Source: Streptomyces sp. A0642 (GTDB lineage: Bacteria; Actinomycetota; Actinomycetes; Streptomycetales; Streptomycetaceae). Taken from it: a stretch of DNA of 64,000 nucleotides. The DNA is taken from contig NZ_SSBL01000013.1 in assembly GCF_004795105.1 (NCBI RefSeq), positions 62,001 through 126,000 of the forward strand. Direction: 5' to 3'. This document shows positions 42,562 through 51,143 of the stretch, in pieces. The notes beneath the pieces were generated by a model, which saw nothing but the letters and a program-made list of their open reading frames with translations, was not told the origin of the DNA and ran no database searches. The translations under genes and the position numbers were made by a program. The stretch's first letter is position 1. Each line of letters begins with the position of its first letter.

Positions 42562-44620
42562 GCTCCGGCGCTTCGGCAGGGGAAGGCTGCCGCGCGCCGC
42601 GCTGGCCGCGCTCCTGCTGCTGCCGCTGCTCTACGGCGCCCTGTACCTGTGGTCCTTCTGGGACCCCTACGGGCGCCTGGACCGCATCCCCGTCGCGTTG
42701 GTCAACGACGACAAGGGCGCCACCGCCGCGGGCAAGCACATCGCGGCCGGGGACGAGATCACCGGCAAGCTGCTCGACTCCAAGGTCTTCGAGTGGCACG
42801 AGGTGAGTGCCACCGAGGCCGGCAGGGGCCTCGAGGACGGGACGTACTACCTCTCGCTGACCATGCCCGCGGACTTCAGCCGGCGCATCGCGTCCAGCTC
42901 CGGTGACTCCCCCGAGACGAGCGCCCTCCAGGTGCGCACCAACGACGCGAACAACTACATCGTCGGCCAGATCTCCCGCACGGTCTTCTCCGAGGTGCGC
43001 ACCGCCGCGTCCGCCAACGCCTCCCGGGGCTTCCTGGACCGGATCTTCATCAACTTCTCCGATCTCCACGACGCGACGGCCAAGGCGGCCAAGGGCGCCG
43101 CCGACCTCGAGGGCGGGATCGGCAAGGCGAAGAAGGGCTCGAAGGACCTCGCGGACGGGCTGAAGGACGCGAAGGCCGGCAGCAGCAGCCTCGCCACCGG
43201 CATCGCCAGGCTGGACAAGGGCGCGGGAGACCTGGAAACCGGATCGCGCCAGGTCGCGGACGGCACCCAGCTCCTCGCCGACAAGGTCAACGGGGTGGCC
43301 GCCGACGTCCGCCCGTTCCTGAAGGACAACGGCAAGGCGATCGGCGACACCGCCCGGCTCGTCTCCGACTCCTCGCAGACCGTACGGGACAACCTCGACC
43401 TGCTGGTGAAGGCGGCGCCCACCGCCGCGACGGCCGCCCACACGGCCTCCGACGACCTCACCGAGATCCACCGCACCCGGTGCGAGGAGCAGCCCCTCCC
43501 CGATCCCGGCGTCTGCGCGCCGCTGAAGCGGGCCGTGACGGCGGCGGCCGACGTCGCCGCCGTGGCCGACGACGTGAACGTCCTGGTCAAGAACCAGAAC
43601 GGGGACCTCAAGCAGCTCCGGAGCCGACTGGCCACCCTGCAGAAGCAGGCCGACGCCCTCGCCGAGCGCTCGCCCCACCTGGACGAGGACCTGGAGAGCG
43701 CCGTCAAGAAGGTCAACGCACTCAACAGCGGCGCCCACAAGGTCGCCAGGGGCGCGGACCGGCTGCACACCGGCCTGGGCACGGCCAAGTCCGGTTCCGC
43801 CGAGCTGAACACCGGGGTCGGCGACCTCAAGAAGGGCGCGACGCGCCTGGACAGCGGCATGATCCGGCTCGGCGACGGATCGGCCACGCTCGCCAAGGGA
43901 CTCGACGACGGGGCCGGCAAGATCCCGGACTACGACAAGAAGGACCGCGACGCCCGTACGGGTGTCATGGCCGACCCCGTACAGCTGGCATCGAAGTCCC
44001 TGCACGCGGCCCCCAACTACGGCACCGGTTTCGCCCCCTACTTCATCCCGCTCTCCCTCTGGGTCGGCGCGATGGTGGCGTACATGCTGATCCAGCCCCT
44101 CAACCGGCGCGCCCTGGCCGCCGGGGCGCCGGCCTGGCGGATCGCCTTCGCGGGCTGGCTGCCGGTGGCCGCGATCGGTCTGCTCCAGGTGGCCGCGCTG
44201 ATGTCCGTACTGCACTGGGGGCTCGGCCTGCAGATGGCACACGCCGCCGGGACCATCGGCTTCCTGGCCCTGGTCAGCTGCTGTTTCGGTGCGATCGTGC
44301 AGTGGCTGAACGCCCGCTTCGGGGCGGCGGGCCGCATTCTCGTCCTCGCGGCGCTGATGCTCCAGCTGACCTCGGCGGGCGGCACGTACCCCGTACAGAC
44401 GAGTCCCGGCTTCTTCAACGCGATCCATCCGTACCTGCCGATGAGCTACATCGTCGAGGGCCTTCGCCGGCTGATCACGGGCGGTGGACTGGGCCCGGTC
44501 TGGCAGGGCAGTGCGGTGCTCCTGGCGTTCACCGCGGGGGCGCTCGCGCTGACGGCCCTGTCCGCGCGCCGCAAGCAGGTGTGGACGCTGGACCGGCTGC
44601 ATCCGGAGCTGAGTCTGTGA
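42533..44620 (+). CDS. YhgE/Pip family membrane protein (phage-infection-protein-like)
   Basis: 695 residues. One N-terminal helix (about 20-40) is followed by V-A-L-V-N-D-D-K-G-A, a hallmark of the YhgE/Pip family. A long extracellular region with heptad-like repeats (about 180-470; LADGLKDAKAGSSSLATGIARL, DLETGSRQVADGTQLLADK) is followed by five or six C-terminal helices similar to ABC-2 type permeases. Lactococcal Pip is a phage receptor and Bacillus YueB-like members bind SPP1; many homologues are linked to type VII secretion or efflux, and no function is established in Streptomyces. Its start overlaps the ATPase gene, and TetR follows after 29 bases. Confidence 0.9.
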   Translation: MRSPRLAALELRRFGRGRLPRAALAALLLLPLLYGALYLWSFWDPYGRLDRIPVALVNDDKGATAAGKHIAAGDEITGKLLDSKVFEWHEVSATEAGRGLEDGTYYLSLTMPADFSRRIASSSGDSPETSALQVRTNDANNYIVGQISRTVFSEVRTAASANASRGFLDRIFINFSDLHDATAKAAKGAADLEGGIGKAKKGSKDLADGLKDAKAGSSSLATGIARLDKGAGDLETGSRQVADGTQLLADKVNGVAADVRPFLKDNGKAIGDTARLVSDSSQTVRDNLDLLVKAAPTAATAAHTASDDLTEIHRTRCEEQPLPDPGVCAPLKRAVTAAADVAAVADDVNVLVKNQNGDLKQLRSRLATLQKQADALAERSPHLDEDLESAVKKVNALNSGAHKVARGADRLHTGLGTAKSGSAELNTGVGDLKKGATRLDSGMIRLGDGSATLAKGLDDGAGKIPDYDKKDRDARTGVMADPVQLASKSLHAAPNYGTGFAPYFIPLSLWVGAMVAYMLIQPLNRRALAAGAPAWRIAFAGWLPVAAIGLLQVAALMSVLHWGLGLQMAHAAGTIGFLALVSCCFGAIVQWLNARFGAAGRILVLAALMLQLTSAGGTYPVQTSPGFFNAIHPYLPMSYIVEGLRRLITGGGLGPVWQGSAVLLAFTAGALALTALSARRKQVWTLDRLHPELSL

Positions 44621-44649
44621 GCGCTCCCGGACCTGTGAGAATCAGGAGC

Positions 44650-45261
44650 ATGGAAAGCAGTAGCGCCACACGCCGCCAGGCCACCCGGCAGAAGCTCTAC
44701 GAAGCGGCCGTGACCCTCATCGCCGAGAAGGGGTTCTCGGCGACCACGGTGGACGAGATCGCCGAGCGCGCCGGGGTGGCCAAGGGCACGGTGTACTACA
44801 ACTTCAAGAGCAAGAGCGAGCTGTTCGAGGAGCTGTTGCGCCACGGGGTCGGGCTGCTCACCTCCTCGCTCCGCTCGGCGGCGGAGGAGACCGACGCGCG
44901 CGGCGGCAGCCGGGTCGAGGCGCTGGACGCCATGATCAGGGCGGGCCTGGTCTTCATCGACCGCTACCCGGCCTTCACCCAGCTGTACGTGGCCGAGCTG
45001 TGGCGCACCAACCGCACCTGGCAGGGCACGTTGCTGGTGGTGCGCCAGGAGGCCGTGGCCGTGGTCGAGGGCGTCCTCAAGGAGGGCGTCGCGGGAGGCG
45101 AGCTCAGCGAGGAGATCGACATCCCGCTGACGGCGGCCGCCCTGGTCGGCATGGTGCTGGTGGCGGCGCTGGACTGGCAGGCGTTCCAGCCGGAGCGGTC
45201 GATCGACGACGTGCACTCCGCGCTGTCCCTGCTGCTGCACGGGCGGGTCAGCGGCCGCTGA
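44650..45261 (+). CDS. TetR-family transcriptional regulator
   Basis: 203 residues. The N-terminal helix-turn-helix is clear: A-T-R-Q-K-L-Y-E-A-A-V-T-L-I-A-E-K-G-F-S-A-T-T-V then I-A-E-R-A-G-V-A-K-G-T-V-Y-Y-N-F-K-S-K-S-E-L-F (about residues 10-58). The C-terminal half is the usual variable helical ligand domain. As the last gene of the ATPase-Pip unit, it most probably represses it at the palindrome at 41596-41615. The inducer is unknown. ATG with AGGAG upstream. Confidence 0.93.
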   Translation: MESSSATRRQATRQKLYEAAVTLIAEKGFSATTVDEIAERAGVAKGTVYYNFKSKSELFEELLRHGVGLLTSSLRSAAEETDARGGSRVEALDAMIRAGLVFIDRYPAFTQLYVAELWRTNRTWQGTLLVVRQEAVAVVEGVLKEGVAGGELSEEIDIPLTAAALVGMVLVAALDWQAFQPERSIDDVHSALSLLLHGRVSGR

Positions 45262-45288
45262 CCCCGGCCCGGGACCCACCGGGCACAC

Positions 45289-45345
45289 GAAGGCGCCGGT
45301 CCGACGGGGCTCGATCCCCCCGAGCCTCGCCCGACCGGCGCCTTC
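45289..45345 (+). terminator. Terminator of the TetR operon
   Basis: Arms GAAGGCGCCGGTC (45289-45301) and GACCGGCGCCTTC (45333-45345) are a perfect 13-bp match; the 31-nt interior forms an additional stem (CGGGGCTCG/CGAGCCTCG-like). It is the only clear element in the following ~270 bases of non-coding DNA up to the DUF4126 gene. Confidence 0.85.
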
Positions 45346-45620
45346 CGTGCTGCCGGAGGACCTTCCCCCGTGACCCCGTGGTCCCCCGTGGTCCCGAGTC
45401 CTCCGCCGCGCACCCCCGTTCGGTCAGGAGAGCCGCGCCCGTTCCGCCGCCCCGTGCCGGCGGTACCGGCGCGGCGCCCCTTCCGTGGTCCCCACTCTGC
45501 CGTCCCCGCAGGTCGCACCCCATCCGCCCCCGTACTCATCTCAGGGCCTGGGTACGGGTACTCAGACCTGTGTAGCCGCCCCCTCCCGCACCGGTAGACG
45601 GCCTGGTTACGATCACCCCC
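45346..45620. other. Intergenic stretch upstream of DUF4126 gene
   Basis: About 275 bases without a credible gene. Near the end TTACGAT around 45607-45613 is a plausible -10 box whose start would coincide with the GTG of the next gene, suggesting a leaderless transcript. Imperfect GC-rich dyads around 45460-45480 have no assignable role. Confidence 0.45.
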
Positions 45621-46238
45621 GTGTCCGTACTCCCCCTGGTGTTCACAAGTGGCTGGGCGAGCGGGATCAACGCCTACGCGGTGGTCCTCCTCCTCGGCGT
45701 CTTCGGCGCGACCGGTGTCACCGACGAGGTGCCCGCCTCGCTGCAGCGCACCGATGTCCTCCTCGTGGCCGGTGTGCTCTTCCTGTGCGAGGTGGTGGCG
45801 GACAAGATCCCGTACGTGGACTCCGTCTGGGACACGGCACACACCGTCATCAGGCCGGTCGCCGGGGCGGTCCTCGCGGCGCTGCTGGCCGGCGAGAGCG
45901 GGTCCCTGCCGGAACTCGCCGCGGGAGCCATCGGCGGATCCACCGCGCTGATGAGCCATCTGGTGAAGGCCGGCACCAGGATGGCGGTCAACACCTCCCC
46001 CGAGCCCTTCAGCAATATCGCGGTGAGCATCGCCGAGGACCTGGGCGTCGCCGGAGTCGTCACCTTCGCCCTGTTCCATCCGTGGATCGCGGCGGGCATC
46101 GCCGCGACCCTGCTGCTGCTCGGCCTGGTGATACTGGTCTTCCTGGCCTCGCGGATCCGCCGGTTCCTGCGCCGCAGGGCACAGCGGCGCGAGGAGAAGC
46201 GCCTGGCCGGCGCCGGCTCCTCATGGCCTGACGGCTGA
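45621..46238 (+). CDS. DUF4126 membrane protein
   Basis: 205 residues with about five membrane helices. S-G-W-A-S-G-I-N-A-Y at the N terminus is the DUF4126 signature, with V-A-D-K-I-P-Y-V-D-S-V-W-D and the E-P-F-S-N-I segment as further marks. The C-terminal tail is Arg-rich and cytoplasmic. Function unknown. GTG start at or very near the predicted transcription start (leaderless). It precedes the CrtI-like gene by 31 bases. Confidence 0.88.
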   Translation: MSVLPLVFTSGWASGINAYAVVLLLGVFGATGVTDEVPASLQRTDVLLVAGVLFLCEVVADKIPYVDSVWDTAHTVIRPVAGAVLAALLAGESGSLPELAAGAIGGSTALMSHLVKAGTRMAVNTSPEPFSNIAVSIAEDLGVAGVVTFALFHPWIAAGIAATLLLLGLVILVFLASRIRRFLRRRAQRREEKRLAGAGSSWPDG

Positions 46239-46269
46239 GCGGTCGGAGGCGGCCGTTAAAGTCGCTGGC

Positions 46270-47787
46270 ATGGCACGTATTGCGGTGATCGGCGCCGGGT
46301 TGGGCGCGATGTCGGCGGCGGCCCGGCTGGCTGTGGCAGGCCACCGGGTGACGGTGTACGAGCGGTCGGAGACGTTCGGCGGCTCGCTCGGCCGCCATGC
46401 CCGGGACGGCTTCGCCTTCGACACCGGCCCCGGTCTCCTCCACCTGCCCGCCGTCTACCGCGATCTGTTCGTGAAGACCGGCAAGGAACCGCTGGAGCGG
46501 TGCGTCACCCTGACCCAGGTCGACCCGGCGAGCCGTCACCTCTTCGCGGACGGCACCGACGTGTCCCTGCCGAACGCCTCGCGGGCCGGTGTCGTCGCGG
46601 CCCTGGACGCCGCGCTCGGCGACGGCGCGGGCGGGAGCTGGGGGGCGTTCCTCGACCGGGCCCGGGAGGCGTGGGACCGGTCCCGGCGGCCGCTGCTGGA
46701 GGAGCCCCTGCGCCCCGACTGGCAGGTCCTGTCACGCGATCCGTATCCGGCGCCCGTCCGGCGACGGCTGCTGCGCCCCGCTCGCCGGGCCGGCACGGTG
46801 AGCGAGGTCGGCGCCTGGGAGCTGGCGGACCCCCGGCTGGCCGCCCTGCTGGACGGGTACGCGCTGGCGTACGGCCTCGATCCGCTGCGCGCCCCGGCGA
46901 GCACGGCTCTGCTGCCGTACATGGAGGAGACCTTCGGCAGCTGGTACGTCTCCGGGGGCATGCGGGCGCTCGCCCGGGCGGTGTACGAGCGGTGTCTGGC
47001 CCGGAAGGTGGAGTTCGTCTTCGGCGCCGAGGTGGCCCGGGTCCTGGAGAAGGACGGCCGGGCGGCAGGCGTGGAACTGACGGACGGCACGGTCGCGGAG
47101 GCGGCCCACGTGGTGCTGGGGGCCCGCCCGCATCCGGGGCTGATGCCCGCTCAGGAGCTCTGGCGGGACGGCGATGTGACGGTTCAGCCCCGGCCGGAGG
47201 GTTCCGCCCCGACGGGACGGTTCCTGGTCCTGCTGTCGCTGCGCGGGGCCCGGCCCGCGGACGCCGTGCACCGGACGCTGGTGCATCCGGCGGACGGCGC
47301 GGCCGAGCGGGCGGCGGTGTTCGGCGGCCGGCTCGCCGGGCACCCCACAGTGACGGTGCTGCGCCCCGACGACCCGTCGACCCGTCCCGACGAGGCACAC
47401 GAGGCGGTGACGCTGACGGCGACCGTCGCCCCGCACGGCCCGGTGGACTGGACGGACGAGGTGGTGCGGGCGCGGTACGCGGACACCCTCATCGACATCG
47501 CGAGCGCGGCCGTGCCGGGCCTGCGGGACCGGATGCTGCACGCGGAGGTCCGGACGCCCGCGGAGTCCGCCGCCGAGACCGGTGCACCGGGCGGTGCGGT
47601 TCCCGCGCCCGCGCTGGCGGGCGGCGGAGGCGGCTGGCTCCATACGGGCAACCGCACCCGGCTGCCGGGGCTGTATCTGGCCGGCGGCTGGTCGCATCCG
47701 GGCGGCGGTCCGGCCCACGCGGGAATGTCCGGAGCGCTGGTCGCGGGGCTGATCGTCGAGGGGGACGGGTTCCGCGGGTCGCAGTGA
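46270..47787 (+). CDS. CrtI-like FAD-dependent oxidoreductase (phytoene desaturase family)
   Basis: 505 residues. The dinucleotide-binding start V-I-G-A-G-L-G-A-M-S-A-A-A-R-L is followed by Y-E-R and F-G-G-S-L-G, as in phytoene desaturases and related amine oxidases. The C-terminal FAD closing motif is L-Y-L-A-G-G-W-S-H-P-G-G-G-P-A-H-A-G-M-S-G (near 470-490), in the CrtI pattern. There is no carotenoid gene nearby (crtB, crtE and crtY are absent), so it is more likely a general isoprenoid- or sterol-type desaturase or isomerase. TTAAAGT about 10 bases before the ATG suggests a leaderless transcript of its own. Confidence 0.87.
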   Translation: MARIAVIGAGLGAMSAAARLAVAGHRVTVYERSETFGGSLGRHARDGFAFDTGPGLLHLPAVYRDLFVKTGKEPLERCVTLTQVDPASRHLFADGTDVSLPNASRAGVVAALDAALGDGAGGSWGAFLDRAREAWDRSRRPLLEEPLRPDWQVLSRDPYPAPVRRRLLRPARRAGTVSEVGAWELADPRLAALLDGYALAYGLDPLRAPASTALLPYMEETFGSWYVSGGMRALARAVYERCLARKVEFVFGAEVARVLEKDGRAAGVELTDGTVAEAAHVVLGARPHPGLMPAQELWRDGDVTVQPRPEGSAPTGRFLVLLSLRGARPADAVHRTLVHPADGAAERAAVFGGRLAGHPTVTVLRPDDPSTRPDEAHEAVTLTATVAPHGPVDWTDEVVRARYADTLIDIASAAVPGLRDRMLHAEVRTPAESAAETGAPGGAVPAPALAGGGGGWLHTGNRTRLPGLYLAGGWSHPGGGPAHAGMSGALVAGLIVEGDGFRGSQ

Positions 47788-47845
47788 GGTCCGCCGGCGG
47801 GGCCGGGTCACCGGTGTCCCCGCGCCGGGCTCGACCGCCCCGGAC

Positions 47846-48781
47846 TCAGTAGCGGTACTGCTCGTTGTAGCCCGCGTCGTAGCCGTTCGGGTACGGGGCC
47901 GGCTGGACGGGCTCCTCCTGAGGAACCGGCGGGTACTGCTCGCCCTCGCGCTGCTGCGGCACCCAGACGCCGCCCGGCGGGGTCTCGGAGAAGTACGCCT
48001 GGGGCTGGGCGTACGGGTCGGCGAACTGCCCGCCGCTGCCGTAGGCGTCGTAGCCGTCGCCGGTTCCGTCGTTTCCGTACGTGCCGTACTGCGGGGTGCT
48101 CCCGGTGGTGCCGACGTACGGGTCGGAGTACGCGGCGTACTGCTGCTGGTCCGTGCCGTAGTCGTACGGTCCGGCGCCCGCGTAGGCATCCTGGCCGTCG
48201 TACGCGTCCTGACCGCCGTAGGTGTCCTGACCCTGCGCCGGGTAGGCGGGGTAGTCGGTGTACGGGTCGTACGCGGCGTACTGCGGCTGGCCTTCAGGCT
48301 GCCGGGACTCCTGGTGCTGCTCCTGCCGGCCGGAGTCGGTGTAGACGCCGTACTGCCCGGTGTCGTCCGGCAGGGGTTCGGGAGCGTAGACAGCGGCCGG
48401 CTCGGAGTGCGGGCCTGCCTCCGGCCGTGCCGGTGTCCGGGCGTCGTGCTCCACCTCCAGGTCCGAGACCTGGAGCGTGGGCTCGCGGTCAACGGCGCCG
48501 CCGCGGCGGCGCCTGCTCGCTCCGGGGCTGCCCCCTATGGCCCAGCCCGTCGAGAAACCGCGACGGAAGGAGAGGGTGACGTACGTCTGGCCGGTCGCGA
48601 AGGCGATCGCGCCGACGGCGATGACGAACACCGACGGCAGCAGGACGCCGATGACGACACCGACGAAACCGGTGAAGGCGAGCAGGCGCCAGCGCAGGCG
48701 TGCCTTGTACTGCAGCAGCACCTCACCGAGCAGCCACAGCGCAACGATGCCGAACGCGATGTAGAGGACCGTCCAGCCCAT
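47846..48781 (-). CDS. Membrane protein with Tyr/Gln/Gly-rich prion-like tail
   Basis: 311 residues. Two or three N-terminal membrane helices (about 3-22, 32-52 and 54-72; V-G-V-V-I-G-V-L-L-P-S-V) are followed by a short basic linker (R-R-R-R-G-G). The remaining ~200 residues are low complexity, dominated by Tyr, Gln, Gly, Asp and Pro (repeats such as GGQDAYDGQDAYAG and YTDYPAYPAQ). Such Tyr/Gln-rich tails resemble phase-separating or prion-like sequence, and no family is recognised. ATG 48781 is preferred over GTG 48802 because GAAGGGG sits in front. The gene lies 49 bases downstream of metF on the same strand and may be cotranscribed. Confidence 0.75.
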   Translation of the reverse strand: MGWTVLYIAFGIVALWLLGEVLLQYKARLRWRLLAFTGFVGVVIGVLLPSVFVIAVGAIAFATGQTYVTLSFRRGFSTGWAIGGSPGASRRRRGGAVDREPTLQVSDLEVEHDARTPARPEAGPHSEPAAVYAPEPLPDDTGQYGVYTDSGRQEQHQESRQPEGQPQYAAYDPYTDYPAYPAQGQDTYGGQDAYDGQDAYAGAGPYDYGTDQQQYAAYSDPYVGTTGSTPQYGTYGNDGTGDGYDAYGSGGQFADPYAQPQAYFSETPPGGVWVPQQREGEQYPPVPQEEPVQPAPYPNGYDAGYNEQYRY

Positions 48782-48830
48782 GCCCGCCCCTTCTACGGCC
48801 ACCGCCCGGGGTAGCGGCGGGTACGGCCGG

Positions 48831-49748
48831 TCACGACTGCTTGTGCAGTCCGAGATTCTCGTAGATTTCGAGCGTCGCCGTCGAGTTGTTCAACGTGATG
48901 AAGTGCAGCCCGGGGACACCCTCGGAAAGCAGCTTCGCGCAGAACCGCGTTGCGAAGTCGATGCCAATGGAGCGTACAGCGGCGGCATCGTCCTTGGCGG
49001 CGAGGATGCTGTCTTTCAGGTCCTCGGGCAGGGTCGCGTTGCTGAGCTGCGCGAATCGTTCCAATTGCCGGACGCTCGTCAGGGGCATCACCTCGGGGAT
49101 GATGGGGGTTTCGCAACCGGCAGCGACCACCCGGTCACGCATCCGGAGATAACTCTCCGGATCGAAGAACATCTGCGTGATCGCGTAGTCCGCCCCGGCA
49201 CGGCACTTGTCCACGAAATGCCTGATGTCGGTGTCCCAGTCGGGCGAGCGCGGATGCCGTTCCGGGAAGGCCGCGACGCCGACACAGAAGTCGCCTGCTT
49301 CCTTGATCAGCCGGACGAGGTCCGCCGCGTACCGCACACCCTCCGGATGCTCGACCCACTCCGCCATCGGGTCGCCCGGCGGGTCGCCGCGCACGGCGAG
49401 GATGTTCCTGATGCCGGCGTCCGCGTACTGGCCGACCATGTTGCGCAGTTCGGCGATGGAGTGGTTGACCGCCGTGAGGTGCGCGACCGGGGTGAGCGTG
49501 GACTCGGCCGCGATGTCCTGGGTGGCCTTCACCGTCCCGGCCCGGGTGGATCCGCCGGCTCCGTACGTCACGGAGACGAAGCTGGGCCCCACCGCCTCGA
49601 CCCGGCGCAGCGCGTTCCAGAGGTTCCGCTCGCCCTTCTCGGTCTTGGGCGCCCAGAACTCGAAGGAGTACGAGGTCTTGCCGGTCGCGAGCATCTCACG
49701 CACGGTGCGCGCGTGATCTGTCCGGGTGGAGGGTGTACCGAGAGCCAT
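48831..49748 (-). CDS. metF: 5,10-methylenetetrahydrofolate reductase
   Basis: 305 residues. It makes 5-methyl-tetrahydrofolate for methionine synthesis. FAD TIM-barrel family signatures are Y-S-F-E-F-W-A-P-K, the catalytic Glu there, S-V-T-Y-G-A-G-G-S-T, A-V-R-G-D-P-P-G, and Q-M-F-F-D-P-E. The C-terminal H-F-I-T-L-N is typical. A small GTG/ATG ambiguity is possible, but the ATG at 49748 suits the family length. In mycobacteria metF lies close to a Rv2175c/pknL pair, as it does here. Confidence 0.95.
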   Translation of the reverse strand: MALGTPSTRTDHARTVREMLATGKTSYSFEFWAPKTEKGERNLWNALRRVEAVGPSFVSVTYGAGGSTRAGTVKATQDIAAESTLTPVAHLTAVNHSIAELRNMVGQYADAGIRNILAVRGDPPGDPMAEWVEHPEGVRYAADLVRLIKEAGDFCVGVAAFPERHPRSPDWDTDIRHFVDKCRAGADYAITQMFFDPESYLRMRDRVVAAGCETPIIPEVMPLTSVRQLERFAQLSNATLPEDLKDSILAAKDDAAAVRSIGIDFATRFCAKLLSEGVPGLHFITLNNSTATLEIYENLGLHKQS

Positions 49749-49933
49749 ACCCGCAGGTTAACCAGGGAGGGGGCGGGCCCCCACCGAAGCGGGGGGATTT
49801 GTCTCGAATACGCGATTCTTTGTCCACGCTTCGGACACTTCCGTCCCGAAGACGGCCCGGTCGCACCGGTCGCGCACGAGCGGGGCCGCCCCTCGGACAC
49901 GCCGGTGGCGCACCGTGCCGCCGTCCGTCCCGC

Positions 49934-50587
49934 TCATCCGTCGGCGCGGTCCCGGATCCTTCCCGCGAGCGCAGCGGCGGCAGCGCCCGGATCGGAGGCC
50001 TCGGTGACGGCCCGGACGACGACGATCCGGCGCGCTCCCGCGTCCAGGACCTCGTCGAGGTTGCCCGCGTCGATCCCGCCGATGGCGAACCACGGGCGGG
50101 TGGGGGCGAGCGAGGCGGTATAGCGGACGAGGTCCAGGCCGGGGGCGTGGCGGCCGGGCTTCGTCGGGGTGGGCCAGCAGGGGCCCGTGCAGAAGTAGTC
50201 CACGCCGGGCTCGGCGAGGGCCGCGTCGACCTCTGCCTCGGCGTGCGTGGAGCGGCCGATGACCACGTCCGGGCCGATGATCGCGCGGGCGGCCGGGACC
50301 GGCAGGTCGCCCTGGCCCAGATGCAGCACGTCGGAGCCGATGGCGTGGGCGACGTCGGCCCGGTCGTTGACCGCGAGGAGCTTGCCGTGGCGCTTGCAGG
50401 CGTCGGCGAAAAGCGCGAGGTGTTCGAGTTCCTCGGCCGCCTCCATGCCCTTGTCGCGCAGCTGGATGACGTCCACACCGCCGGAGAGGACCGCGTCGAG
50501 GAAGGCGGGGAGGTCGCCCTGGCGCCGGCGGGCGTCCGTGCAGAGGTAGAGCCGGGCATCGGACAGCAGCGCGCGAGGCGTGTACAT
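49934..50587 (-). CDS. thiE: Thiamine phosphate synthase
   Basis: 217 residues. It joins HMP pyrophosphate and thiazole phosphate. The TIM-barrel signature V-Q-L-R-D-K is followed by N-D-R-A-D-V-A and L-H-L-G-Q-G-D-L, then F-C-T-G-P-C-W-P-T-P-T-K and G-G-I-D-A-G-N for phosphate binding. It is divergent from the thiO operon, and I see no TPP-riboswitch sequence in front of it. Its ATG is close to a GGGGGAAA stretch. Confidence 0.95.
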   Translation of the reverse strand: MYTPRALLSDARLYLCTDARRRQGDLPAFLDAVLSGGVDVIQLRDKGMEAAEELEHLALFADACKRHGKLLAVNDRADVAHAIGSDVLHLGQGDLPVPAARAIIGPDVVIGRSTHAEAEVDAALAEPGVDYFCTGPCWPTPTKPGRHAPGLDLVRYTASLAPTRPWFAIGGIDAGNLDEVLDAGARRIVVVRAVTEASDPGAAAAALAGRIRDRADG

Positions 50588-50689
50588 GGTGCGGTTTCCC
50601 CCCGGGGAAGACGGCGGCGTCGGTGCGGTGGCGCCGCGCGGGACGCGGGCCGCGGCGTGCGGCCCGCATCCCGGTGCGGCTTCGGTTCT

Positions 50690-50708
50690 GAGGCCGGCGG
50701 GCGGCCTC
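50690..50708 (-). terminator. Small terminator after the Rv2175c-like gene
   Basis: GAGGCCG (50690-50696) and CGGCCTC (50702-50708) form a 7-bp stem immediately downstream of the stop codon. Confidence 0.6.
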
Positions 50709-51074
50709 TCAGACGGCGAGCGCCTGGGCGCGGCGCTTCACCTCCGTGCCGCGGTTCTCACTCAGCGCCTGCGCGGGCGTGCCCGGCAGGCTCGGGTCGG
50801 GCGTGAAGAGCCATTCCAGCATCTCCGCGTCGGAGTAGCCGTCGTCCCTCAGGAGCGTCAGGGTCCCCGAAAGGCCCTTGACCACCTTGTCGCCGTCGAT
50901 GAAGGCGGCAGGCACCTGGAGCGCCCGGTTCTCCCCACGTCGTACGGCGATGAGCTGGCCCTCCTTGACCAGCTGGCGCACGCGCGTCACCTCGACATCG
51001 AGCATTTCGGCGATGTCGGGGAGGTGGAGCCAGGCGGGGACGAGAGCATCGATCTTTGCGTCAATCTCGGTCAC
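50709..51074 (-). CDS. Rv2175c-like winged-helix DNA-binding protein
   Basis: 121 residues. It matches the mycobacterial Rv2175c family: an N-terminal helix-turn-helix-like segment (LPDIAEMLDVEVTRVRQLVKEGQLIAVRRG), then a three-stranded wing and a C-terminal helical half with D-G-Y-S-D-A-E-M-L-E-W-L-F. In M. tuberculosis Rv2175c is a substrate of kinase PknL, phosphorylated on a threonine near the N terminus; I cannot identify an obvious equivalent Thr here. A PASTA kinase gene lies 3.9 kb away on the other strand. GTG start. Confidence 0.87.
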   Translation of the reverse strand: MTEIDAKIDALVPAWLHLPDIAEMLDVEVTRVRQLVKEGQLIAVRRGENRALQVPAAFIDGDKVVKGLSGTLTLLRDDGYSDAEMLEWLFTPDPSLPGTPAQALSENRGTEVKRRAQALAV

Positions 51075-51143
51075 GGGGACAAGCCTGCCATCCCGGACCG
51101 ACAGTCGGTACCCGGGCCGACCGTACGGGGGCCGGACAGGCCG

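Noticed and set aside
46270..47787. Carotenoid biosynthesis gene (crtI)
   Set aside because: The fold and closing motif fit the CrtI family, but no other carotenoid gene is nearby, so a specific crtI assignment is not supported.
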